Positions 1 to 12,177 of a stretch of 64,000 nt of DNA are shown in pieces. Every line of letters begins with the position of its first letter. The stretch's first letter is position 1. The DNA is from Periplaneta americana. Its lineage: Eukaryota; Arthropoda; Insecta; Blattodea; Blattidae. The stretch is taken from contig NC_091132.1 of NCBI RefSeq assembly GCF_040183065.1, positions 87,000,606-87,064,605 on the forward strand, in the 5' to 3' direction. The notes under the pieces are model-generated. The model searched no databases. It saw only the letters and a list, made by a program, of their open reading frames with translations, and was not told the DNA's origin. Made by a program: the position numbers and the translations under genes.

Positions 1-2204
1 TTATTTACTAAAACCTTCACTGTTTATTTGTAACATAAAATGTCATGCATAAGAAAGTGTAATATAATACAAGCTTTACCTCTATTCTTAATAAAAAAAA
101 TTCTCTTTTTACTCGTAACTAAAGGGGAAATGATCTGGGAATTATATTGTTTTTCGCTTACAACGAGCCGCCTCTTACTGCAGACGCGATCGAACTTGTG
201 TCTTGAAAGAGCCGCACACAGACAGTACAGCTAGTACAGAGTCCGTTCTACCTGCACTGAGATTGTGTTGACACTTTGAGAGCACGAGTTGCCCACCCAT
301 GGGTATGACCAAACAGGTCGCTTACTCTGTTGAGGCTTCTTACGTCAGGCTAATACGGACTTAACAAGCCTAAAAGAGTAGGTGACCTGTCTGGTCTTAC
401 CAACCTGCCCTGATGATGGAACCTATATGTAGATCGGAAACTTTGGCAATTTTAAGTTCCGGTAGACGATGGAATACCCAAAAGTCTATTCCTAATCACA
501 TTCACCGTGAAAGCCTAAAAAACACATACAATCTTGAGGGTTGTTTCTGAAAAATAGTTCTCTCATTTTTCCTCGAAACATTTAAATTTCTCTGAATTCA
601 AAATCCTTAAACCACCTTTAACCAAACAGATATCTTCGTAAAATTTGTCAATATTAAATATTGGGCCGACCTCTGGGAGTATGAAAATTTTCAAAAATGT
701 TTCTAAGTCACAAAATGCTACCAGTGATTCATCAATACACTTCTAATACCTGCAAATATTACTGCCTGAAAAGTCATATTTCTTTTCTGGGTACTTAAAA
801 TAAATTCTATAAAAATCACCCCGATTGTAATTATTTTGTTCTGCTCTCTTGGGAGGAAGCTGTTCAGCAAAGTTTTACACTCAAAAAGCCCACAAAGTTG
901 CCTTTTATGCTACTCAAAAGTTTATTTATTAACTTGTTCATCACCTCAAACGTTTCACTAATTGATAAATACTTCTTTTTCTATAAAATAATGTGACCAG
1001 AATTTCTGAAGCTCTAAACGAAACACTTACTAGACTAAAAAATTCAAGACTTAAATAAAACATTAGTACATCATAAATACTACTATTGCAGTGTTTACCA
1101 AGATACAAGACTTGTGAGCTCCAGCACTTCAACTCCCAGCTCAAAGCTGCCGAAATTGCCCTGCGTTAAGCATTTTTGAAGTCTTTCTGAATATATTTTG
1201 TGTCTACTTTACTGTCAATTTAAATAGAAAATTATAATTTTGATTATCTGAATTACTCCTTAACTTTTTTTTCTTTGTTTTGCTTTGAGCTACTCTATGG
1301 ACGGTTACTAGTCAAGAAGGCTTTGTTGATTCAGTTTCATTTTTATTAAAACATTTGCATTCCACTTCAGTCATCCGGATCCCAGTAATCAATGTCACTT
1401 GACAGATGATTTTCAATAAATCTTAGTATTAAACAATCTCTGATATGTGACTATCCATAATATCATATAGCAGAAGCTATAACAAACCTAACCTAAATAA
1501 TGTAACCAAGTGTTAGAAAAGTTTTAATTAGGGATGATGAAATAAACAAGAAACGTTTTAATTAATGACGATGAAATAAAAAATGAACATGAATAATTTT
1601 AAAAGAAACCATTATTGAAAGTACAATTTTCAAATTTGAATGTTTTAGTGGCTGGTGGTTCAGTTGATGTTATATTGGACGTGTGCATGAAAGAAACACT
1701 TACTAATACTACAGCTTCGCAGAACCTCCCTCTCTTAGTTGTACAACATTCAATACCGGAAATAAAAATGTAGTTCTTCAAATTTTAAAATAATACAAAC
1801 ACAATACAGGCATTAACTTTTTAAGATTTATCGCATATATAACAAAATTATAAAACCAGAATAAAACTGCATTACTAATAATACAAAACAAAGAATTGCA
1901 GCTTATTCACTGGGAACAAGATGGTATGTTCATGGTGAATTACTTTTAATAAGGCGTTTCTTGTTCTTTTATATGTTTAGCCAACAGTCCAAAGACTGGT
2001 TGGAATCTCATATCTTATAAGTGACACCAATAAGACATCACTCATGGGACAACTAAGCCAGGAGATAATTTGGTAAGGTGGCCAGTTCCTTTTCCCCTCC
2101 ATTGCATACATCGCTGACTATTAAAATATTTCACTATCAGACTTAAGATTGTTCTTCTTTAAGAAATTGAAAGCAAGGAAACTGTATATTGAAATTAAGT
2201 TTGG
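1..2204. other. Unassigned AT-rich DNA, no gene seen
   Basis: No reading frame here has a recognisable domain, and the longest are under 80 codons. The only structure noted is the small inverted repeat at 302-401 and a weak direct repeat near 1523-1582, where GTTTTAATTA is followed twice by a GATGAAATAAA-like block. Possibly decayed transposon or intergenic DNA. Confidence 0.6.
302..401. repeat. Small foldback (about 37-bp arms)
   Basis: The left arm starts GGTATGACCAAACAGGTCG and the right arm ends GGTGACCTGTCTGGTCTTAC; they pair imperfectly across a short loop. GAGGCTT near the loop pairs with AAGCCT. This is the shape of a short MITE or a remnant foldback, but no target-site duplication is evident. 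Confidence 0.5.
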
Positions 2205-2218
2205 TATAATTAATAATG

Positions 2219-2524
2219 TCCCGCGCCGTGGCGTCGCGGTCTAAGGCATCCCGCCTAGGACTTGCGTTACGGAATGCGCGCTGGTTCGAGTCCTCATGGG
2301 GGAAGAAATTTTCTCATGAAATTTCGGCCAGTGTATGGGACCGTGATGCACTTGGGGAGCTGCGATAGGTAGCGAAATCCGGTTGCGAATACCAGCTATA
2401 ACGGCTGGGGGATCATCGTGCTAACCACACGATACCTCCATTCCACCTCTGCTTCGGCATGTGGGCGTGAGGCCAGCAGCCGGCTGGTCGGTCTAGGCCC
2501 TTCACGGGCTGTAGCACCACGGAT
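2219..2524 (+). mobile_element. tRNA-derived SINE, full-length copy with TSD
   Basis: A 306-bp element whose head has RNA polymerase III promoter boxes: an A-box-like TGGCGTCGCGG near 2228 and a B box GGTTCGAGTCC near 2283. It is flanked by a 14-bp direct repeat with one mismatch (2205-2218 and 2525-2538, TATAATTAATAATG versus TATAACTAATAATG), the mark of LINE-driven retroposition. Two further copies lie at about 34338-34590 (+) and 62395-62730 (-), and a 3' fragment at 45521-45611 (-). Shared blocks include GAAATTTTCTCATGAAATTT and the GGCCCTTCACGGGCTGTAG-like 3' region. Confidence 0.8.
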
Positions 2525-2538
2525 TATAACTAATAATG

Positions 2539-4577
2539 CCTTCAATGTGTTAGCCTTGAATTGTGTTTTTGTCCATTGTCCATGTTTTGTTCATTCTGAC
2601 AAAAACTTTTTCTATAGGAGCATTGGTTTCAGGCAGGGAGAAGTCAAATAAAATTCTACAATTGTATCAATGTTTCTGAATCACAAATGTTGATAGGAGA
2701 AATGCTGGAACATTTCTCCCAATCTTATATGGACTTCTTTCTTCTCTCTATTCTATTAAGTAACTTTATTTGCACTAGGAAATTATTTCACATAGACAAA
2801 CTCAGTGAACATGGCTTTGTTGGAATCGCCAGAAATATTTGTAATGATACCTATACACATTTCAAGATCATTCTATTTTCGGACATTGTTCAGCAAGATT
2901 CTTTTTTGCATTTTCCAACGATACGGGACTAACAGGCGTTCTGGGACACCGGAAAGGAATGTCTAAAAACGGGACTGTCCCGTCCGAACGAGACGTCTGG
3001 TCACAAAATCTAAAATCAAAACATGTTCCTTTAGCCGGGAGATAAATTTACAACGCTGTCTCTTTTATTACTCCATATTCACTTTTAAGCATGCAGGGAG
3101 TTCTGCAGTAGATCTACTTTTGAAATAACTACACAGAGTTGGAAAATTTACCAACAAACGTTCAACTATCTCCCCCTCCCACAATGATAGCCATCTTGTT
3201 GGTACATGACACAGTAACTCAGGAAATTCATTTTGTACAAATTTGAGAAAGAAATTCTGTATTTCTTTTTGCTGATGAAGAAAAGAGGATGAAATATTTC
3301 AATACTACAGTTTCTACGTCAACGTCTAGCTCTAGTAAGTCACTGGTATGTTTGCAGAAGTTATGGAGAATATGTGCATTACAGTTTTCTCTCAGAACAA
3401 AATCATTATCACCTTTACAGACGCTTGTATAGACTGTTTCACATTGCCTGCGCAATATGATGACATCCGGTTACATGAAAGCCCCGATCTCTCTATTCTC
3501 CCCTTCTGTAACTCATATCTCTATCGCTGATTTAATTATATACAAAACCTACAACAAATGAAGTAATTGAACAAAATTATTTAATTCTGCAGTTAACATA
3601 TGGTTTAAGAAATAGGAACTCTGTTTTGATTAACCGCAACCACAGTGTAAAGTTTAAAATACGTACTTTCCTTTGAATACCAGCAAGGTGGTCAAAATAG
3701 CGAAGAAAAAAGGAAGATTTTTCTATTAACCTTGTTGGAAGCATCCGTGGCGAGTGCAAAGAATGCAATTTTTAGGTAAAGAAGACGGACAAGGACTATT
3801 TTTTTCTTAAAAAGAACTTAAAATGTATATTTAAGCCAAGAAACTAAAAAAAAAAATACACAAACATACAAAAATGAAAAATTTAATTCAGTTCTATAAG
3901 AACAAAGAAAAGAAAACTGATTTTCTTTTTCAAATTTCTAAAAATTCCACATGCCCTATATTTGTGACGTCTCTGTAACTTCCTGCAACTCACTGCAACC
4001 TATTGCCACTGTGAAATGAATGTACACAGAGCAGTGGATGTATGAGATTTCTGCACCACTTGAAATATCTGTGTAAGAATATTACATAGGTATAGCCATA
4101 TTAAAAATTGAATTTGTGAAAAATTGTGACTTGTGGGATTTCTGCAATTCACGATTAATTTACTTTCCTATTTCCGGAAATAATGTCACGTCATATATTA
4201 TGCCACAACCATAGATTATGAGCACTTTAAAATACTATGGTGTCTTTAAATTCTATTAAAAATTGAACTAAGGGATTTTTTTACATTCCTTGCGATATTA
4301 ATACAGGATTTCATATTTGAATATGGGAAATCCCGTATAATACGGGACATCTGGCAAATATACTTGGTCTACGGACAAGATGCCGATTGTCAGAAGCAGA
4401 CGTCTCCAAAAGCGTAGTCGCGAGTAAGCCCCTGAACGGAACCGAAGCCAGTACGTAATGAGCGCGGTCCGCCTCACCCATCTCCACCTGTACTGTACTC
4501 AATGATTATGCTCAAACGAAGAGCAGTGGCGGACTGCCATTATCATTGTGTTGGTCGCAGTGTTCCACCGTTTCACA
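2539..4577. other. Unassigned intergenic DNA
   Basis: No gene recognised. There are two short GGGAC/GTCCC-rich segments (2925-3000 and about 4318-4370). A block at about 4404-4430 (GTCTCCAAAAGCGTAGTC) is roughly inverted at about 5607-5635 (GACTATACGCTTTTTGGAGAC). These could be decayed terminal repeats of the BED/hAT gene between them, but this is weak. Confidence 0.4.
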
Positions 4578-5432
4578 ATGTCTTCTAATCATGGACGTAG
4601 TACATTCAAGGATGAATAGGAAGAGAAATTTTTTGTGTTAGTGGGAAGAATGTGAAATGCTTAATTTGTTCGAAAATTCTTAAGGGTGTGTTAAAATTCA
4701 ACATGCGACGACAATACTCGACTCTTCACAAAGAATATCATACAATTACAGGCATGTGGGACATGTGAAAATAATTTATTTTGGGGCTATCTGTATAACT
4801 GTTGGTTATACATAATAATCAGTATATTACAATACCTTTACACTCAGTTCCGCATGACAAACATATAGCTTTCCGTTAATTTTATGTGAAATGCGTAGGC
4901 CTACAAATATTTTGATAAATATAAAACAAGAAAATACAAACACAAATCACACACGTGTAAGTCTTAAAAAAAAGCTTCTTGATAGCTATGTTCTAGCTTG
5001 GAATATTGAAAAATCAATGAAGCCCTTTACAGAAGCATCACTTATAAAATCGTGCATACAGGACGTTATTAAAATACTGTGTCCAGAACAAAGTCAAAGT
5101 TTAAAAAAAAATAAATTGTTTCCAATTATAGTTCAGAGAAGGAATTTCAAGATTGTAAATGCAATTGAATCTGAAGTCGAAACCACAATTAACCAGTTTG
5201 TAGCTTACTCACTTGCATTGGACGAAAGCACAGATAGAAATGACAAAGCTCACCAAGCCATTTTCATCCGAGGAGTTAACATTTTATTGTGTCTGAATGT
5301 CTTCTAGATGTAATTACAAAATACAAATGGAGGAGATCTTTTCCAGGCCCTGAAAGGCACCATTGAACAGAAGAGGTTGAATTTGCAATGGCTTGTGTCT
5401 ATAGCAACAGACGGGGCTCCAGCTTCATATAT
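4578..5432 (+). pseudogene. BED-finger/hAT GTF2IRD2-like transposase pseudogene
   Basis: Translation in shifting frames gives a protein of the hAT-derived GTF2IRD2/ZBED type. An ATG at 4578 opens the frame but a TAG at 4617-4619 stands where a Trp is expected (KDE-stop-EE). After a frameshift comes a BED-type zinc finger with KCLIC, then MRRQYSTLHKEYH, giving the Cys pair and His pair. The long open stretch at 4891-5307 carries the hAT signature LALDESTDRNDKAHQAIFIRG. After a further shift, LFQALKGTIEQKRLNLQW and ATDGAPA appear up to about 5432, where it stops. The C-terminal dimerisation region is absent. Multiple stops and shifts make it non-functional. The match is from motif memory, not a search. 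Confidence 0.75.
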
Positions 5433-6429
5433 GTCAAAATAATATACAAACGTATGATATTTCTTAATCTTTTGATGTCATTATTTGTAAACATAAGCAG
5501 ACTGTTGCCAAAATCCCCCACTGACCGCTCCCATCTGTTGAGGTACGAGTCCCTCCTCCTTCTATAGCCTTACAACACACTGTGTTCGGCGGGCAGCATC
5601 GAGAGCACGAATGACTATACGCTTTTTGGAGACCTCTGGTTAAATGGTCTATAATAATTAATAAATATATATTTATAACTTAAACCTCTTTGTGTTATGA
5701 TTTGCACATCCTTTTAGTCTACGCAATCAGTATAATATTAAGATATTTGGTCTACATAATTTATTTGCATGCTAGTAATAATAAATCGTAACTATGGAAA
5801 TTGCTTGTCCTACATTATTTGCAAGGCAATAATAATTAAATCGTAACCAAGGAAATTAATAATTTATCTTTTCCTTAGTCTCACAAGTTACATTTCTGGT
5901 AATGGATCAGCCTCTTCCTGACTCTCATACGACAGAATCCGGCAAAGACAAAAACATTTTAGCATATCGAAATTGTACGTATCATTATAGGAGAAAAAAA
6001 ATGAATAAAAATATACCGGAGATACAGGTACGGAGGAATAATTGCGCCAAATATTCTTTTTAAAAATATGTATGTATGTATTTATTTACACTGCAAGTGG
6101 GCAAGCACCCGGTGGCAGTGGTATATACAATATTAACAATACACAGTTAAAATGATAAGCAATACCCAATATGATCCTAAGTATTGCAATTATCGTTCAA
6201 AACAAACAGGATGTTAATTTATTGTAATAAGGTTTCTTAGTTGACTATATAATGTTACTGTTGAATTCATTATTTCATTTCTGTCATGTAAATATCTTTC
6301 TTCGTCAATTATAGTTTCTATATATTATTAAGTATAATTTCATTTATTATTTCAGAAGTATTCTTATCTCCAGTTTATCAGTTTATTTCGAAGTCATGTA
6401 GGCTAACTATGAAGACTATGTCAAATTTA

Positions 6430-6494
<65 letters not shown>

Positions 6495-7405
6495 GTTCCA
6501 TCTGAAAATCAATGAAGAAGGGAGACCTGATTTGTTGAAATGGTTAACCTGTACATATAAAAGAATAGTGTTTGTGAAATATTATCTACAGTGAACTACG
6601 ATTTTTTCTTAGAATAAAAATGATTTTTAATGTTATATTAATATACCGATGTGTTTAGGTAAAAGAGCTTATCCCACAAAAGAAATATTTTTTTTAGAAA
6701 CAAAAAATAAATTTTAAATAATTATTATTTGTTACCTAATATGAATGAATGTAAACACAATTGTCAAAACCATATCTTCACATTTCGAAAATAAATTAAC
6801 TTACATTAATTACAGCAAAAAATCAAATTTAAAAGAATGAAGGTTAAGCCCTTTTATCTAAATACCATCGCTACTTTACTCAACGTAAGTTTAAAATTCT
6901 AATTCAGTTCTCATGTAATTAATATTATTAATATTACTTATACTTTTTCGCACTAAATTCTGTGCTATTTCTTCTTTTCCAAAAACTTAACGACGTTCGA
7001 TTTATTTTCCACCACGTCTTCAAATTTAAGAAAGTTCTTTGATGTAGGCCTACGCCTTCATCTGCGGTTATTTCCCTTTCAATAGATGTTTTTAAAAATA
7101 CTAATAGGTTTGAAATGAAATGTAGCACACTTTTCGTTTTGAGCAGCTATAAGCTGAAAGTACTATGTCATATGTTGACGTGGAACACCAAAGTTCGCTT
7201 GCTTTTTACTTACATTTGACTTTGTCAAGGGGAATGTAAGTATTGTCTCTGAATACGGGTCCGGCACTTTACTTTTTATTACGTAGCTTCTGGCTTAAGT
7301 CAGACGAAGAGAAGTTGGAGTGGCGTTCTTGAATACGGCCCTAAGTGACCGTGAATCTTCCCTCTCCCTTTGATCCATGACTCACAACCGATACAAACAT
7401 CACAT
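5433..7405. other. AT-rich intergenic DNA with a possible LINE 3' end
   Basis: No gene recognised. A segment near 6066-6240 begins with (ATGT)n, then TTTATTTACACTGCAAGTGG and a Gly/His-poor AT-rich tract. On the minus strand it resembles a LINE 3' end with a short-repeat tail, but no coding sequence supports it. The (TTA)n tract is listed separately. Confidence 0.35.
6428..6496. repeat. (TTA)n microsatellite
   Basis: Interrupted trinucleotide run of TAT/ATT with a few TTAG variants. The same trinucleotide recurs in the 39-44 kb minisatellite and at 30698-30740. Confidence 0.95.
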
Positions 7406-7657
7406 CTATACTGCGTTCCATAATGTCTGACAGGAGACGTAAACATTGCCGGTAGAGGTAGGGAGGCGAATAATTGCTTCACAACCAATGGCAGATGTCA
7501 CATCCTACGCTTATCTTGAAGTTGGGCGGTCTGAAGCGCTCTACCTCCGTCCAACGTCAATGCAACCTCTTCCATTGGTTGTTTAGCAATTATCTGCCTC
7601 CCTGCTTCTGCCGGCAATGTTTACGTCTTATGTCAGACATTATGGAACGGAGTATAG
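7406..7657. mobile_element. Foldback MITE (about 88-bp arms)
   Basis: The left arm begins CTATACTGCGTTCCATAATG and the right arm ends in its near-complement CATTATGGAACGGAGTATAG. The arms continue inwards (GTAAACATTGCCGG on the left, CCGGCAATGTTTACG on the right, and the AATAATTGC / GCAATTATC blocks). The total is 252 bp. No coding content and no confident TSD, so the superfamily is not assigned. Confidence 0.75.
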
Positions 7658-8762
7658 TTACAACAGTCTCATCATTTGCTAACATGTAAAATCAATACAG
7701 ATACTCATATATAAATTCTTGTTTATAATTATTTTTATCTAAATGATTTTATTAATAGCACTGTACAACATGAAATTCGTCCTTTTTATAAAAAAAATAT
7801 GTGTATTCGATGTATTTTTTGGTCACAAAAACGAATCTGCAGTTAGTTTTTGTTCAGGACGTCCTGTTTTTTCAAAATAAAATGTTATTTAATGTTAGTG
7901 AAAAGTTGCACTACTTTCACCTTACGGGACGCAACATGTCACTGAAAGTACACTTTCTTGACAGCCACCTGGACTTCTTTTGAAAAAAAAACTTTCGTTC
8001 TGTAAGCGATGAACATGGGGAAAGGTTTCATCAGAAAAAGCGCTTCAGTGGAAGGTGTAATGCAAGTATGCTGGCTAAATATTGCTGATCACTTATCAGA
8101 GATATTGCAGAAGCTGTCTACAAACGTAAAAGATCAAAAAAGACTTTTAACTTGTGAATTTTGGCCAAACAAAGGTTGCTTTATGTGCTAGTGTAACAAA
8201 TTTGTGTAAATACGGTAGGTGAAGTGCGTGTACCATAAAAATGGTATGTGTTAGAAAATTTTGGTTTTCAGAAATGAACTCAGCACCTCTCATTTAGTTA
8301 AAATTACATAGTTTCATTTAAAGGACAGAAACAAAGTTTAAATCTGATGTCCAGTGCAATGTGCATATTATATACGTCTATAATACTCATCTATTTCAGA
8401 AATTGTATGCAAAAATAAAACAAAATCAACAAGGAAAATGAGACCATAAGTGACATTAAAGAAGGCCTGCACCTGCCGAACACTCAACAACATTCTACGG
8501 AGACAGGAAGCATTGAATAGCAGCGCAAAAGGTAGGGCCTATTATTCATAAATGTGTCATCCATTTATTTTATACGGATGCCTCAACTTCGTATTACGAC
8601 CTGTCATTCTTCAGTACCACAAAAAGCAATGTATGTAAGTTATACTTTTATTCTGTACGAGAGATAAAAAAATTTGTTTCCTTTTAATATAACTTAGCCA
8701 TACACAAGCTCTTCGTTGCACTTGCTACAAACATATTTTTTGTCAGCATGGGTCAGTAACTT
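7658..8762. other. Unassigned DNA upstream of the R2-like fragment
   Basis: Only short open frames (about 60 codons) without recognisable motifs. Part of 8520-8762 could be decayed sequence of the R2-like LINE, but no motif is readable there. Confidence 0.4.
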
Positions 8763-9296
8763 ATGGTACGAAAGGATAAGAGTCTTTCCTGCAGTAAGTG
8801 GAGGGAAGCGATCAAGATGAATGCGAACGTGTCAGCTGAGCGTAGTGTACTTGGCAGGTCTTCGGGCAGTAACCTCTGTCGACGTTGCGACAAGGAGGTT
8901 GAAACCCTTGCCCATGTCCTGGGGGCCTGTCCACACGGTGAACTTCTACGAAATACGCGGCAATATACAGTAAGATCTATAATAGCAACTGCCGTAAGGA
9001 ACAAAGGTTATTCAGTATATAAAGAAGTACACGGCATATCCAGTGAGGGCAGTAATCGAAGAATCGACATAATTGCATTTAAACCTCCCTCTCTTGAATG
9101 TTACATCATAGAGTCTACTGTGAGATTCGAATCGCATGGACACCAGCCAGAAGAAGTACACGAGGAAAAAAGGAATATATATGAACCTTCCATCAGTTTT
9201 TATAAGGACAAATACCATCTGGAATCCATCGTCATTACGGGACTAATGATAGGAGCCCGTGGGACCATACCCCCGGTTCCTAGTCGACTTCTGTAA
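8763..9296 (+). CDS. R2-like LINE: C-terminal zinc motif and restriction-like endonuclease, 5' truncated
   Basis: This 177-codon open frame is the C-terminal end of an R2-group (RLE-type) non-LTR retrotransposon protein. Visible motifs are a zinc motif C39-x2-C42-x8-H51-x4-C56 followed by the restriction-like endonuclease core around residues 99-123. In the family that core reads (K/R)PD...D; here it is RRID with the second acidic residue apparently Glu117 in YIIESTVRFE, so cleavage activity is doubtful. The C-terminal SFYKDKYHLESI and IGARGTIP blocks are typical of these LINE tails. The reverse transcriptase is missing, so the copy is 5' truncated; the ATG at 8763 is simply the first in frame and not a natural start. 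The surroundings are not rDNA. Exact clade (R2, NeSL or Hero) is uncertain. Confidence 0.75.
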   Translation: MVRKDKSLSCSKWREAIKMNANVSAERSVLGRSSGSNLCRRCDKEVETLAHVLGACPHGELLRNTRQYTVRSIIATAVRNKGYSVYKEVHGISSEGSNRRIDIIAFKPPSLECYIIESTVRFESHGHQPEEVHEEKRNIYEPSISFYKDKYHLESIVITGLMIGARGTIPPVPSRLL

Positions 9297-9602
9297 ATCT
9301 TTTGGTCTGCATAAAGATATTTTAAGAGATCTAACAATTCCAACACTCAAAGGATCAATACCTATTTTCAGGCATGATACATATGGACCATGACTTTAAT
9401 TCGCATCTTCTTGACGTTATTTCGTATATTATTATGTGTTTCAATCTATTTCAAATTGTTATTTTTCACTCTAACAACAATGTTCCACTAAGCCTCAAGG
9501 CATTTACTCTATATTGTATCATGGTACTCTTTGCCAATGGCAACCTGTAGTGGTTACAGGAAGAAATAAATAAATAAATAAATTAATTAATTAATTAATT
9601 TA
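9297..9602 (+). mobile_element. 3' UTR and tail of the R2-like LINE
   Basis: Non-coding sequence follows the endonuclease frame and ends in a short-repeat tail of AAATAAATAAATAAATTAAT type near 9565-9602. A LINE that primes on a simple-repeat tail would leave such an end. Confidence 0.6.
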
Positions 9603-11043
9603 ATCAACTTTCTTTGGAATACAAAGTTTCACCAAATGTAAGAAATGTAAAAAAAAAAAAAAAAAAGTTTTTGGCAAGATTATTTAATTTCATTCTGAAA
9701 ATTTTTCTTCTTTCTCTCTAAAACTTCAGTGATACATTATTTTTAATATTTATTTTCTTTAATTCTTGGCATGTTTTATGTTTTCCACAGACTATAACTT
9801 TATTATTTGTTACATTATGTTATACAACATACTGTATCTGTTCTTGTATAGCCCCCGAATATGAGTTTTACTCGTTCCAGCATCTCAATAAATTAAAAAA
9901 AAAACTCTTAAATGAATATCTTCCGCTTGTTATACAAGGCCACTTTAAATAATCGCAGAGTCATTTCCTTTCATGTTATTATATCAACCTGATTGAGGCG
10001 GCACTAATATAAAGTGTATTGTTATTTTAAATACTCATATCTCGTTAAATCTCGGTTCTATCAAATTTTGCTTAGAATAAAACTTGTTGGAAATATTTTA
10101 AAGCACTTTTTTTATGAAATATTAACCTAAAAAAGCAATAAGCGAGATATTTCGATTTATTTACTTCCGTCTCCTCTTTTAAAGAAAATATTTTGAATAC
10201 CATATAGCATAAAATCTATGTGGGACCTAACTTATATTTTCGTAGAAATCGGTTCGGCCATTATCGCGTGAAGAGGTAACAAACATAGGCTACAGACATA
10301 TAAACAAAAATGTCAAAAATGCGATTTTCGGTCTCAGGACAGTTCATTATACTACATGCTAATACCAATTATTTTGGTAAAAGCGAAACCTAATAGAAAC
10401 ATTTAGGTTACAGATTTATTATCAGTACAGATGCTGACGTCTGTGTAGAATGTAGTTTCTCTTCTGTTAACTCCACAATTTCTCGTTTGGTCATTGGAGC
10501 AATAATCCTTTAAAAATAATAATCGAAAGCCTACTTACATTTTGACTTCAGAAAAGTTGAACTCATGCAGTTACGTAGACTTGGTGTTACGGAGTCATGA
10601 AGTTCACGAATTGTAATACATTTTATATTTCACTGGTTTAAAACATTACAAGAAACTGACACCTGTCCATTCAATTTCACATCCAATTAAAACTTGAGTT
10701 CGTGTAAGTACCAATGCGTAGGTTTACAGCACACAATACATCACTTAAACATTAGCTCATAAAATGAACTCATCAAATGAAATAGGCACTATTCTTCATT
10801 CACTATGATACATAATTATGTTCATCATTAGAATACGCAAAATCAGTAGAATCGTTATATAGTATACATTCGAAACATATAATTTTATTTCTATGTATCT
10901 TCATACATACTCGGGAACCGTCGAGGAGTTGCGAAATTTGTTCCGAAAAGGTCCATTGTAATAGCAGAAACAGCAGTGCCAACATCTGAAAAATAAATGA
11001 AACAATGAGAGTAATAGGCTACAAATAAAATATGAGCATTACC
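9603..11043. other. Unassigned AT-rich DNA
   Basis: No gene recognised. The stretch near 10235-10325 (GAAATCGGTTCGGCCATTAT and GTAACAAACATAGG) resembles 3' regions that I associate with insect retroelements, but this is memory of a general pattern and no coding sequence supports it. Confidence 0.35.
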
Positions 11044-12177
11044 AAGTTATAGGAGAATGGAGAAAGTTACACAACACAGAACTGCACGCATTGTATTCTT
11101 CACCTAACATAATTATAAACATTAACTCGAGCCGTTTGAGATGGGCAGGGCATGTAGCACGTATGGGCGAATTCAGAAATGCATATAGAGTGTCATATTA
11201 ATATTATGTACCGAAGTACATATGATATTTCAGTGCAGGATTTCTGCGTTATCATAATATATTATGATGAAGGATGGGTGGAGCGGAGAAAAATTCTCTC
11301 CGGCATCGATACTCGAACCCGGGTTTTCAGCTCTACGTGCTGACGCTTTATCCATTAAGCTACACCGGATTCCAGTTCCGATTACGGATTGAATCCTCTC
11401 AGTTTAAGTTCCACCTCTCAGTTTCCCTTTAGTGGTCAACCCTCATGCACTGTGTCACAGATGTGTGACAGTGGCACAATGTCCAACACACTAATGTGCA
11501 GAGGTCCACTCATTACGAGTGACTAAGTGGCTGGGATCAGACGGAATGAGCTACATCTTGAATCACTAAGTGATTATTTAGGCATATCATATTAATATAA
11601 TGTAGGCCTACAGAAGTACAGGATTTCTGCGTTATCATATGATGAAGGATGATATGCGTAAATAATCACTTAGTGATTCAAGACAGCGCTCATTCCGTCG
11701 GATCCCGGCCACATAGTCACTCGTAATGAGTGCACCTCTGCACATAGTGTGTTGGACATTGTGCCACTGTCACACATCTGTGACACAGTGCATGAGGATT
11801 AGCCGCCAAAAGGAAACTGAGAGGTGAAACAAACTAAGAGAATTCAATCCGGCATCGGAACTGGAATCCGGTGTGGCTTATTGGATAAAGCGCCAGCACG
11901 TAGAGTTGAAAATCTGGGTTCAATTCCTGGTACCGGAGAGAATTTTTCTCCGCTTCACACATCCTTCATCATATAGTGTGTTAGTAGGGAGGCCGGAGGG
12001 AAAAAGACCTTTCGGGAGCCGAGACGTTGATGGAAGGATAATATTAAAATGGATTTGAGGGAGGTGAGGTATGATAGTAGAGATTGAATTAATCTTGCTC
12101 AGGATAGGGACGGATGAAGGGCTTATGTGAGGGCGGCAATGAACCTCCGGGTTCCTTAAAAGCCATAAGTAAGTAAG
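11044..12177 (+). mobile_element. LINE-A 3' fragment, split by an SINE pair
   Basis: 11044-11193 encodes the [21 protein letters not shown] C-terminus of the RTE-like LINE-A protein. Its continuation resumes at 11982 (GRPEGKRPF in frame) and runs to a (TAAG)n tail at about 12160-12177. The same sequence is contiguous in the copy at 52766-53650, so the 776 bp between is a later insertion flanked by a 12-bp duplication (11182-11193 and 11970-11981, one mismatch). Several stops and substitutions make it non-coding. Confidence 0.8.
11194..11969. mobile_element. Inverted pair of tRNA(Arg)-like SINEs inserted as one unit
   Basis: Two copies of one SINE lie in opposite orientation. The tRNA-like heads are at 11300-11368 (-) and 11869-11940 (+), with A box TGGCTTATTGG, the tRNA-Arg-like GGATAAAGCG, and B box GGTTCAATTCC or GGTTCGAGTAT. 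The bodies pair over roughly 270 bp (for example the TGTGTCACAGATGTGTGAC blocks). A short AT-rich segment with CAGGATTTCTGCGTTATCAT occurs twice in direct orientation, at about 11235 and 11625, separating the copies. One 12-bp TSD brackets the whole unit. Confidence 0.75.

Noticed and set aside
4318..5640. GGGAC-rich and GTCTCC-type blocks as terminal repeats of the BED/hAT pseudogene
   Set aside because: The match is short and imperfect, and no 8-bp duplication could be found.
10235..10325. Possible retroelement 3' region
   Set aside because: Only a remembered sequence flavour; no tail, coding sequence or duplication supports it.
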